From assembly GCF_014066305.1 (NCBI RefSeq), contig NW_023501172.1, positions 1-64,000 on the forward strand: a stretch of 64,000 nt of DNA, read 5' to 3'. The notes beneath the pieces were generated by a model that was not told the origin of the DNA, searched no databases, and worked only from the letters and a program-made list of their open reading frames with translations. Below are positions 53,709 to 64,000 of the stretch, piece after piece. The DNA is from Letharia columbiana. Lineage: Eukaryota > Ascomycota > Lecanoromycetes > Lecanorales > Parmeliaceae. A program made the position numbers and the translations under genes. Positions within the stretch are counted from its first letter, which is position 1; each line of letters begins with the position of its first letter.

Positions 53709-54331
53709 GACAAATATGCCGAGGCCAAGACTGGCGACTACTGCTACATTTTTGCGCAGAATAACAACATAACCACCGGTGAGCTATATAGCTGGAATGG
53801 TATCCTCGGACCAAACGGCACTAGTTGCTCCACGGAATTCCAAGCAGGATACGATTACTGTGTGAGTGTCATATCCAGCTTGTGATGAGCTCTGTGGACT
53901 GACCTCGATCTGAACTAGGTCGGCGTGTCTACAAAGTCCGCAACGATAATAAGCGCGCCTGTCCCCACGTCTTCCACCACTACATCCTCAGTGTTACCTA
54001 ACCAAAGCGGGTTGGCAAGCAACTGTAATAAGATCGTCGCAGCGCAGAAAGGAGACACGTGTTATTCCTTCGCCCAGAACAACGGTAAGCCCCCTTTCTG
54101 ATAAAGACTCGCCGTTGCTAAAGGCGCGGTGACGGCGACGTGAAACTCATATAGGCCCGGTAGTGCTAACAAAACAAAACAGACATCACGACGACGCAAT
54201 TGTACACATGGAACCCTGTTTTGGGGACTAATGGCGCAAATTGCAGCTCGGATTTCTGGACCGGGGAAGGATACTGCGTGGGGTCAGCTGATGGATATCG
54301 GAAAGCCAAGAGGAGGTGGGGCCTGTTCTGA

Positions 54332-55104
54332 GTTGAACATGATGCTGCGGATACGCGACCTGCCTTGTAGAGAGTTGAGATGGTCTGTTATGTCGATCGT
54401 ATTTAGGAAATGACATACTTCAAGACAAGTATGGTCTAGCATCTCGCGAGGACTATCCGGGCTCCTTCTGCGACCGCTGTTTTTGTCTTTTCATATTTTC
54501 CTCCCGGCCGTCCAATTTACGTAGGTGTTCGTGAAACTCGGCTCAATATAAGCCTCGGGTATCTTGTGAGATATATTATAATTAGGATGCTAAGTAGATT
54601 TGATCAAAAAGTGGCCGCAGATGAAGTCTGAACGTTATAGTTGTGTGCCGGGGACCTACTGTTTTGATTTGATACGTAGGGTCAATAGAGAGGTTTAGCA
54701 ATGTGATTCAAAAGAATGATTTAAAACGAAAAGGGTAATAATCTAATAGGTTAATTATATAGAGTAGTTATTAGCCTCGTCGATCATTTATAAATTAAAT
54801 TACTATTTTATATATGAAATAGTAATTTAATTATAAAGTTATTCTATACGGCGTTAGCGTAACTACTTATTTAAATATAGCAAAAATAAAGAAATAATCT
54901 ATTCACCTATCTAGATGTTATTATATATACCTCTTATTCTTATAATATATAATGACTACGAGTTATTCAGCTAATTACTTAGTTAGCACTATCTACTTTA
55001 TTAGCTTACTACTTTACTTAGTTAGCTACTTAGTTAGCTACTTAGCTAGTTACTCTATTAATTACTTAGTTAGCTACTTATTTAATTACTTAATCTAATA
55101 TTCT
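54332..55104. other. 3' flank of the LysM gene, then RIP DNA with ttagctac repeats
   Basis: Normal composition until about 54700, with no gene visible. Then AT-rich DNA. 54960-55095 is a degenerate tandem array of acttagttagctacttagctag words. Confidence 0.5.
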
Positions 55105-55750
55105 AATATATACTAGAGCGCGAGCTTTTTAATATTGAAAAGCTTATCGAGTACTAGTTTTTAACTATTTTTAATTCTTAGAGAGATCTTCTAAAACCCC
55201 TCGAACCCTTCGAGAACTCTTTAAAAGCTCTTTAAGAACTTTTATCGAGAGGCTATTAAAGTAAGCTTAAAATTTAATTATTTTAATAATATTTAATTAA
55301 TTTTAAGTTTACTTTAATAGCTTCTCGATAGAAGCTCTCGAAGAGCCTTTAAAGAGCTTCGAAGTATTTAAAAGATTTTAAAGAATTTAATTTTAAGAAT
55401 TAAAAGAGATATTAGAGAGATATTAGAGAGGGATATTAGAGAGAGATATTATATTTTACTAAGCGAGAGAGATATTATAATTTATTTAATATACTTAGAG
55501 AGAGACTCTTTAAAACTCCTCTAATTCTTCAAAAGCTTTTTAAGAATTTTTTAAGGGCTTCTATCGAAGAGGCTCTTCTCGTAAACTCGATAATTTAAAT
55601 AAAAATCTTAGTTTTTAATATATCTTTATAAATACTTTATTAAATTTTATCTATATTATATTATTTAAAAGTATATAATTAACTCTATAACTCTATATAC
55701 TTAATTTATTATTATATTTTTAATAAAAAAAAAGAAATTAAAAAAGATAA
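55105..55750 (+). repeat. Direct repeat E, copy 1 (two blocks)
   Basis: Block 55105-55300 (agcgcgagctttttaatatt, then gaaaagcttatcgagta) recurs in the same orientation at 57498-57680. Block 55490-55750 (tatacttagagagagact, then ctcgtaaactcgataattt) recurs at 58240-58470. In between are gagagatattagagag repeats. Related to LTR-like structures, but no protein can be read. Confidence 0.65.
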
Positions 55751-55949
55751 ATTTAAAGATTTTAAAGTTTTTTTCTAACTTCCTCTTTTAAATATATTTA
55801 TATATACTCGCTTTTAACTTAGAAATAAAGAAATAAAGTAAGTTTTAGCTTTAAGATTACGAAATCTAAAGATTTAATTAATTAACTTTAAATTTATAAT
55901 TATCGAATATTTTATAATTTTAGTCTTAAGTAATAAGAAAGTAAGCTTT

Positions 55950-56340
55950 TTAATAAGAGAAGAAGTAATATAATATAGAGAATATTACGAAGATAGTTAG
56001 TAGTAGTAGTAATATAATAGATCTACTCTTTACGATCTTATACTAGCTCGATATTTAATAAGAGAAGAAATTACTATAGTAGGTAAATACGGAGAATATT
56101 ACGGAGATAGTTAGTAGTAGTAGTAATATAATAGATTTACTCTTTATAATCTTATATTAGTCTATTTAGTTAGCTACTTAGCTAGAGTACTTAATTAAGT
56201 AAGAGAAGAAAATATTATAGTAGATAAATAAGAAGAATATTACGAAGAAATTAAGCGGTAATAAGATTATTATCGTTAAGAATATCGCTTAGCTCTTTAA
56301 GATCTTATATTATATACTCTCTATAATTTCACGTTAAATT
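55950..56340 (-). repeat. Tandem repeat related to 40440-41000, inverted
   Basis: Units containing agaatattacgaagatagtt and gaaattaagcggtaataaga recur two to three times. Read backwards they match the left-flank tandem repeat (gcttaatttctccgtaatatt, aagatcttaaagagctaag). Confidence 0.65.
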
Positions 56341-57497
56341 ACTATATAATAAGCGAAGAATAATACTATAATTTAACTTACTATCTTCGCGTATCTAGAT
56401 AATATTATATTATAATATATTACTATAATAAGTATATAAGAGAAGAATTTACTACGTCGATTATAGCTAATTAGAATCTTTATAGATAAGAGTTATTTAT
56501 CGAATAATATATATTTAAACGAATTAAAATCGTTCGATATATCGAAATATAGTCATCGCGTATCTCAGCTATTATATTTTTTTAGCTATCTAATTTTATA
56601 CTATATTTAGAATCTAGTCTCGAAGAGATTTTAAAGAATTAATTCGTTTATTCTATAAATTACATATCTAATATTCTAATACGATATCTTCTTTCGATAG
56701 TTATTTTATTATTCGAAAGCTTTTACTACGATAGAAGAACTCGTAAGATATCTAATCTAATATCTTTAATTCTTTTCAATATTTCGATACTTCTTGCTAC
56801 GAGAATATGATATTTCTCTATTTTTTATAAGTAATTATTATATACTTCACTAAGAGAACGTATTTATAACGTAGTATAGTGACGATTACAGCTTAATAGC
56901 CTAGTAATATAACTATAAAGGTCGTTATAACGAGAGCCCTATTATTAAAGAAGTTTATGATATATATATATAATGAAAGAAGAAGGATAAGTGAAATTTA
57001 AAGAGATTTATACTTCTTCGATAAAGATTTCGTCGAAGTCTATAATATTACCTAATCGGGTTAGCGGTAGAAGAATAGAACTATTCTCGTTTTAAATCAT
57101 TTCTTTTAAAAAAACTGCTAAATTGTTCTAATAAATCGTATACTTTAGAGAAGTAAGAATTTATGAAGGATTGAAAAGAGCGAGAAGAGAGTTTATAATA
57201 TATGAATCGAAAGGATAAAAGTATAATACCGAGTAGATAGTAATAACTTCTTTACTAGCGATGATTTTATATTACTTTAAATACTTTAATAGAGTTAACT
57301 TCGAGTTATATTATAACTTCTAGAAGAAGACTATAAATAATAAGATAGTAGAACTCTTATATAGTACTTAATTAAGGTCTTTTTATAGGTTATTTAATAT
57401 ATAATATAAAGATATTCGTTTAATCGTCGAGATGCTATTATTAGTCGCCTTACGGTTATAAGAGATAAACGTTTTTCTTTAGTTATCCTAGAAACTA
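56341..57497. other. Lightly RIP-mutated AT-rich DNA, no gene recognised
   Basis: 56570-56685 is the second copy of the dispersed repeat at 18030-18135. 56800-57490 keeps several TpG and CpA sites and reads like a decayed coding sequence, but every frame is broken and no family could be named. Confidence 0.45.
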
Positions 57498-57680
57498 AAA
57501 TATATACTAAAGCGCGAGCTTTTCAGTAGTGAAAAGCTTATCGAGTATTGACTTTTTAACTATATTTAATTCTTAGAAAGATCTCTTAAAACCTCTTAAA
57601 CTCTTTAAAAGCTTTTTAAAAACTCTTTAAAAATCTATATCGAAGAGACTATTAAATTAATCTTAAGATTTAATAATTTT
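57498..57680 (+). repeat. Direct repeat E, first block, copy 2
   Basis: Pairs with 55105-55300. This copy is less mutated (gcgagcttttcagtagtgaa). Confidence 0.65.
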
Positions 57681-57839
57681 AATAAAATCAAACTTCTTTA
57701 GAATTTACTTAAAGAGCTTCTTTAATATAAACTTATAAATTTTTAATCTTTTTTAAAGAAATTAAGAACTTTTAAAAAAAATTAAGAATTAAGAAAGATA
57801 TTATAATAAACGAGTAAAGGTCTATAAATTAAATTTATA

Positions 57840-58030
57840 ATTTTTTTCTAATTAGGGCTATCGAGTAAGTAGATAAGCGATCTTTAATAAGCGAACTTTG
57901 ATAAGCGATATTTAAATTTCTTGCGCTTTAATAATTATAAGACTAAATTTCGAAATTTATAAAAATTCGAAAAGCGTAAATAGCGCTTTAAAATTTTAAA
58001 AAAAAATCTCAAAATTTTAGTAGAAAACAA
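57840..58030 (-). mobile_element. Mariner-like terminal fragment, right side of the gene island
   Basis: Begins ttctaattagggctatcgag and continues to attttagtagaaaacaaaaaa. It is the inverted counterpart of 41900-42068. With that block it brackets the gene island as an inverted pair about 15.8 kb apart. Confidence 0.6.
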
Positions 58031-58124
58031 AAAAGTAATTCTATGTGTTAATAATATATATCTATTTTTTTAATAAGAGAGGCGTAGAAGGACGAGATTT
58101 TAATAATTACGAATATTAATTTAT

Positions 58125-58470
58125 TTATTCGCGATAAGTTAGTCGATCTAGTTAAAGAGCGTAGCGAACTCGAATTAATAATTAATTATATATATAAATT
58201 TAAGATTTTTAAGCTTAGCTCTATCTTATTCTTTTATATATACTAATATACTTAGAGAGAGATTTTCTAAACTCTCTTTAATTCTCTAAAAACTCTTCGA
58301 AGACTTTTCGAGAACTTTTCGAGAGCTTTTATTAAAGAGAATTTTCTCGTAAACTTAATATCTTTACGAATATTTAATTAAATTTTATCTACGCTATATT
58401 ATTTAAAAACGTATAATTAACTCTATAACTTTAAAAAATTAATTTATTATTATTTATAAGTTTAAATCTA
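58125..58470 (+). repeat. End of repeat D followed by repeat E second block, copy 2
   Basis: 58125-58240 matches the end of D (about 41630-41750, same orientation). 58240-58470 matches 55490-55750. Confidence 0.6.
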
Positions 58471-58524
58471 TGAATTAGTTTTATAAAAAGTAATTTTTTA
58501 TTTCTAATATCGAGATTGAATTAC

Positions 58525-58760
58525 TGGCCGGAAAGGTATAGTATATCCCATGAGATATTTCATATTAAGTGATATCATATCGTATTCGAATATGGTATGG
58601 GTAGGGTCGGATATCATACCATTTTTCTGGTATGGGTTCGGGATCTTGGCGGGATATTTCACGGTATGGTATATCTGTAATATCATATTATGAAATAATA
58701 TATATATAGAATATCTCGGTTAGGATTTCTATATTTATAGAATAATCCGACTAAGATATA
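58525..58760 (-). repeat. Repeat A, copy 4 (reverse, nearly un-mutated)
   Basis: Starts ggccggaaaggtatagtata, contains tggtatgggttcgggatctt and ends with gatttctatatttatagaa. It is the inverted partner of 19140-19375. The short open frame in it (58504-58686) is a property of the repeat, not a gene. Confidence 0.8.
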
Positions 58761-59094
58761 TAGAATATATTTATTCTTCTTTATTAAGAGAGAGGGAATA
58801 TAAAGAGTAATCTAATATAGCTATTTATCTTCTTATTAATAGTAATAATTAGAATAATAATTAGAACTATAAGCATCTTTATTCTTCTTTTTAAAATTAT
58901 AATATAAAAGAATATTCTAAATTTTAAATCTTTAAATATTATAAAAATAAAATTCTATAATTATCTTTATTTATATATTTATTTTAACGCGTTAGATAAG
59001 CTTAATAGATTTTATATTTATTCTTCTCTTAAATTCTTCGTTACTCTTCTATTCTATTTTATTATAATTCTTTTAAATATCTTAAATTTATCTT
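58761..59094. other. AT-rich spacer
   Basis: RIP-type DNA leading into the long repeat. The repeat may begin somewhere here, since its left end is missing from copy 1. No gene. Confidence 0.4.
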
Positions 59095-62000
59095 TATCTA
59101 ATTAAATTTATTAATTATTTATAAATAGATTCGTTTTTCGAGTTATTTTAAATCTTTTTATTAAGATTAGATTTATTATTACTAATTCTTTTTAATTATA
59201 AATTTATTAATTATTTCTCTATATATTATAAAATCTTAATAATATATCTTAATAAATTTATAAATATTAAACTTATCGAAGTACTTTTTATAAGCTCGTT
59301 ATCTTCGCTAATATAATTATTATAATTATTAATTAAATTTTTATATAAAGTATTATTAGCTCTTTTAATCTAATTCGATATATTAAAATCTCCTTTAAAA
59401 TTAAATCTAATTTATTTAAATTTATTTTCTCAATATTTTATATAAAGAATTATTATTAAAGTACGAAATATCGCTAATAAATAATACTTTTAAGTATTAT
59501 AATATCTTTTAATTATTAAGAAATATCGCTTATACGTAATAGCCTCCGCGAGAGAATAAAGAATATTATAAATTATTTAAGTAACTATAATATATTTAGA
59601 CTTTAATTTCTTCTATTACTTTAGAATTAGAAGGTTTATTAGATTATTAAAAGAAGCTTTATAAAGATTAGAGATAAGATTATAATTAGAATAATAATTA
59701 GAAGACTTATTATTTTATCTATACTATTAAAGCTAATTATATTTATTCTTATTATCTAAATTCTTAACTTTAGATTTTATCGCTTAATTAAGTATATTTT
59801 TATTTAATTAACTTATTCGCTTAGCTCTTTATAATTAACTACTTATATTAATATTTTAATAATTTTAAAATATTCTTTTAAGCGCTTTTTAGTAAATCTT
59901 CGCTTATAACTTCTTTCTAATATTAATCTTTTAATTTAATTCTTTTAATTTTATATTATTATAATTTAAATATAAAAGCGTAGTTTATTTATATAAATAG
60001 TCTAAATCTAATTAAATTCGATTATAATAAATAGTTAATTTCTCGCGAGCCGTTTTAAGAGCTTTAAAAAGTTCTTTTTTTTAAGAAACTCTCTTTTTTC
60101 TTAATTTTCTAAGCTCTTTATCTATATAGTTAAATAGATAATTATAAATATTAAAAATATAATAAATTATAATCTTCTTTTCTCTATTTATTAATTTTAT
60201 AAATTTATAAAAAAGTCTAATAAACTAAATTAAATATTAAATTTATTAGAAATTAATTAAAAATTATTTAGACGTCTAGACTATAATTTTTATTTATAAT
60301 TATTTTTTATTATTTAATCTTAAGTAGATAATTAATTTATTCTCTAAAAAGTATATAATATTAATATAAAGAAGTAAAGCGCGGATTAATATCTAATAAG
60401 TTAAATTTTAATAAATCTTAATATTTTAAAAAAGTTTAAAAGAGCGTTTTTAATAATATTACTTTTTTTTAGAAGATTAACGTTTATCTAATATTAAAAC
60501 GTCTTTATCTTAAAGCCGTTTAATTTATAATATAAAAAAAATCTTTTTACGCTAGCCGCTAGTATTAATATATATAATAATTTTTTAAATTTTAATATAA
60601 TTAATAATATAATAATTAGAATAATAATAAGAAATATTATATTTTTATTAAGATTATCGATAAATTAATTATACTTACTCGAACTTAATTCTTATCTTCT
60701 TTATTATCTTAACTTTTTTAAAATTTCTTATTTATTAAAATAATTTTAATATTATTTAAAAGTTCTTTTAAGACTAGTTAAATAACGTACGCTATATAGA
60801 AAATATATTATAAATAATTTAAAGATTTAAATTCTTTAATATTAAGTAGATTATTTATTACGAAAATAGAAAGATAAGTAATTAAATCTTTAAAGAGTAT
60901 ATTATTATTATTAGCGTTATTAGTTATAAGTTTAAATATATAAGTTTAAATCTTATATTCTATAAGAATTAAATTAATAATACTTATAAGTTTCTAGCTA
61001 GTATATTTACCTTTAATATACTTAAAGTCTATAAAAATCTTATATTATTATTAATTAATATTAATAAAAAAGATTAGAATTATTATAAATAATTAATAAT
61101 TATAAAATAATTAATAATCTAGAGTTAGAGAGACTTTAATATTATTAATTAATAAATTCTTTAATAATTCTATCTCTAGCTCTATAGCTTTTCTTATTAA
61201 TTAATTCTTTATAATAAATATTAATTTTAATTATATATTAAAGTTAAGATAGTATAAGAGTTATAATATCTTAAAATTATTAGCGATTATAAATAAAATA
61301 TCGATATTTATAATTTAGCGATAAAATTATTTCGAGAAGTCTTCGCGTATAAGCTTTCGATCTTCTAGTATTATAAAAGAATCTTAATATTATCTTTTCT
61401 AAAGTAAATAGTAAACTAGATATTTTATTTATCGTTTTATTTATTAATAATCTATATCGTCTAATTTAAAAATATATCTAATTTTTATAATTATCGACTA
61501 GATTTGTTTATTATAAATTACTTAAATTAGATTTTTTAATATATTTCTTAGACTTAATATATATTATTATATCGCTTATTTCGTAATCTATAAATAAGTA
61601 AATTAGAATCTTATTATAGTAACGATAAATAATATATAACTCTTCGAAATCGATAAGCGTATATTCGTTAAATTATATTTACTTCTAGAATTTTCTAATT
61701 TCTAAACTTTAATAAATAAGCTAACGATTACTATTAAATTTAAACTAATTTTATATAATCTATACTATCTTTATTTATTATTATATTTATTATTCTTTAT
61801 TATTAATATTAAAAAAAAGTAAGATTTATTATTATCTTTATATCGAAATATATTTATTAATATTTTATATTAAATATCGTTAATTAAGAAAGCTAAGTCT
61901 ACGCTAAATAAAGGTTTAATTAATATTTTAAGATTAAAACGTTTAAAGAGAAATTAAAAGAGATATATAAACGAATAAAATATTAGAAATAAAATAAGAT

Positions 62001-64000
62001 TAATATTTAATATATAAATTCTATCTTCTTACTATAATAGAAATTTATATTACTTTAATAATATATTATTATATTATTCTTAATATTTTAAATTAGAGAT
62101 TAATTCTTTTTAATTAATATTATAATTAATAATTATATATTTAAAAGTATATAATAATATTAAATATAGAATTAATATTTAAAAGTATATAATAATATTA
62201 AATATAGAATTAATATTTAACTTTATTAATTTAAAACTCTAATTAATCTAGCTATTAACGCTTCTCTACTTAATATAATATATACTTTATTTACTTTAAT
62301 ATTAATACTTATTTATTACTATACTATTTTAATTATTAAAATTAAAAATTATATTTATTTAATTAGTATTTTAATTATTAATTATATTAATAAGAGTATA
62401 TATTAATATTTTAGAATTACTAAATTTATTTTATTAGATATTAATATAGAATTAAAATCTAGTTTAAACGCTTTAATAATTTAATTAGTTAAATTAATTA
62501 TTATCTAAATCTTCTATATATAAAAATTAAATTTTTTATCGCATTAAGATTATTTTTAAGTATTAAAATCTTTCTTATTAATATAACTCTCTCTTATTTA
62601 AGTAATATTATAATATCTTTTATTTAAGCGTTAAAATATTAGAATATCGCGTTTTTCGCTTTTAATTAAATAATATCGTTTTTAAATTAATATCTTTAAT
62701 CTTATAAAAATAATAACTAGTTCGTTATAGGCGAAGGCGAAAAGAAATAATATCTTCTTTTATTTTTAAAATAGAAGAAGAGAAGAAAATAAATAAATTA
62801 ATCGTAAACTATAAACGACCCGATATCTAAGAATAATAAATTAATAAAGTTATAATATTAAAATAAAGAGCTCTTCTTATAATTAATAAATATAAAATTA
62901 AATAGAAATTAATTAAATTAATAAGATTATCTTTAGTAGATATATCGCGTATATAAAGAATATCGAAATATATAGAATATATATGAAATATAAGAGAGGG
63001 CGTATATATATAGTTATAGATATTTAAAGTATATTTAAAATATAGAAAGAAGCGCTTATATATAGCTTTACGATATATATTAGTAAAAAGAAGTTAATCT
63101 TTTTTCTAATTAGCTTTTTAATTAATATTTAAACTTAATCTATCTTTAAATAGTATTTTATTTTAATAAGATTTTAGTTATATAATATTAATTAATTTAA
63201 TAACGAATACTTAGTATTATTCTTTTCTAATCTATCTTCTTTTTTAAAAATTCTTTTTATTATTATAATAATTATATTATAATACGCTCGTTTATTATAA
63301 TATTATTTATATCTAAAAAAAATAAAATTATTTTCTCTATATTCTATAGTTAAATTAAATTAATAATATTATTTTTATAAAGTAAGTATATATTTAATAG
63401 CGCTATATCTCTTAATATAATAATTAATTATAATATTAATTATAATTCGTTAATATATAATATTATTATCTATTAAAGCTATTAACTCGATAATTATAAA
63501 AACTTAAAAAATTCTTAATAATTTATTAACTATTAATTTAAGTTTATCTAAATTATTAAAGGGAAGTAAAGATAAGACTTCGCGAAGATAAAAATTAGAA
63601 GATTATACGCGAAATTTAAAAAGTATAGCTATAAATAAGAAAAGTATATAATTACGTTAATTATATATATCTAAATTAAATAGTAAGTTAATTATACGCG
63701 CTAATTATATTATTATTAATTAGACTTTAAAATTTATATATTAAAGAAAATTCGCGAATTATAGAAATTAACGAATTTAATTATTTTTTAAATCGTATTC
63801 GCTTAGATAATAAAGAAGATCTTAATTTATATAACTTTAAAATCGATTAATTTACTTCGAATTTAATTCTCTATACTATATATACTTTAAGAAGCTATAA
63901 AAGTAAAATTAGCGAGTAATTTTAATAATATAACTTACTCTTTAGTAATTATAAATAAAGAAAATTATTAACTAATATTTAGCGATTTAATTATATATAT
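59095..64000. repeat. RIP-degraded long repeat, copy 2 (truncated by window end)
   Basis: Aligns along its whole length, in the same orientation, with 1-4827. It carries a small tandem duplication near 62150-62215 (aaaagtatataataatatta) absent from copy 1. This copy retains slightly more gcg words than copy 1, so the two were RIP-mutated differently. Confidence 0.8.

Larger units (their letters stand above)
50902..54331 (+). pseudogene. Secreted multi-LysM protein gene, interrupted by a transposon in exon 7
   Basis: Nine exons: 50902-51077, 51129-51377, 51424-51694, 51753-51776, 51826-52343, 52399-52524, 52583-53861 (containing the insertion), 53919-54084 and 54183-54331. All junctions are GT-AG and in phase, and before insertion the frame was 758 codons. 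Residues about 13-33 are a signal peptide ([18 protein letters not shown]). A Cys-rich N-terminal region (about 50-340) follows, with the F/Y-LPDTD.SDYL.EQ.QDI.DVC pattern typical of these proteins. Five LysM modules begin near residues 366, 400, 515, 603 and 705 (WNP cores such as [26 protein letters not shown]). The MITE falls at the start of the fourth. LysM proteins bind chitin or its oligomers. This type is known beside subgroup C chitinases, here divergently oriented. A Gly/Pro/Asn-rich linker with PDGPDGP lies between the second and third modules. Confidence 0.85.

Noticed and set aside
54228..54416. Overlapping open frames on both strands at the LysM 3' end
   Set aside because: They are shadows of the last LysM exon (54183-54331) in other frames.
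19140..58760. A Starship-type giant transposon
   Set aside because: No tyrosine-recombinase (DUF3435) captain gene is present and no target duplication was seen. Only the inverted A repeats argue for a large unit.

Overview
The window comes from a filamentous ascomycete (Pezizomycotina). Three things point there: intron-rich genes with short GT-AG introns (about 42-131 bases), gypsy-type retrotransposon remains, and very heavy repeat-induced point mutation (RIP). In the RIP-mutated DNA, CpA and TpG are almost absent while CpG survives, so long tracts are nearly pure A/T with scattered gcg/cgcg words. No RNA gene and no prokaryotic feature was seen.

Layout. 1-17.6 kb is RIP-dead repeat DNA: a repeat that recurs at 59.1-64 kb, a 2.1-kb unit present twice in tandem (6.2-10.8 kb), and a minus-strand gypsy pol between inverted copies of a 0.24-kb repeat, here named 'A'. 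17.6-19.4 kb is a less mutated patch with a fold-back MITE, a minisatellite, a Mutator-like non-autonomous element and another A copy. 19.4-39.8 kb holds three degraded gypsy elements: two of one family in opposite orientation (20.5-27.4 plus, 32.8-39.8 minus) and a third pol between them (27.4-32.8 plus). 39.8-42.3 kb is direct repeats, a tandem repeat and mariner-like ends. The gene island is 42.5-54.4 kb. 54.7-59 kb mirrors part of the left flank (related tandem repeats, mariner-like ends and A, all inverted). 59.1-64 kb is the second copy of the 1-4.8 kb repeat.

Gene island. Three genes with normal base composition sit in the AT-rich desert. First is a 360-codon unrecognised gene (+). Converging on it is a 1133-codon secreted chitinase (-) with two CBM18 chitin-binding modules, a GH18 domain with intact DxxDxDxE, a Cys-rich module and a C-terminal domain resembling NucA/NucB nucleases. 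Divergent from the chitinase is a secreted multi-LysM gene (+). The chitinase and LysM pair matches the known subgroup C chitinase/LysM clusters of ascomycetes, which have been compared with yeast zymocin: chitin binding and hydrolysis could deliver a toxic C-terminal domain to a competitor. The first gene is a candidate partner or immunity gene, by position only.

The LysM gene is broken. A 671-bp Mutator-like MITE with a perfect 10-bp target duplication sits in exon 7 and introduces a stop at codon 611 of what was a 758-residue reading frame, removing the last two LysM modules. The region between the chitinase and LysM genes carries two more TIR elements, one with a perfect 8-bp target duplication (hAT-like). 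So the chitinase looks intact while its partner and shared promoter are being eroded by small DNA transposons.
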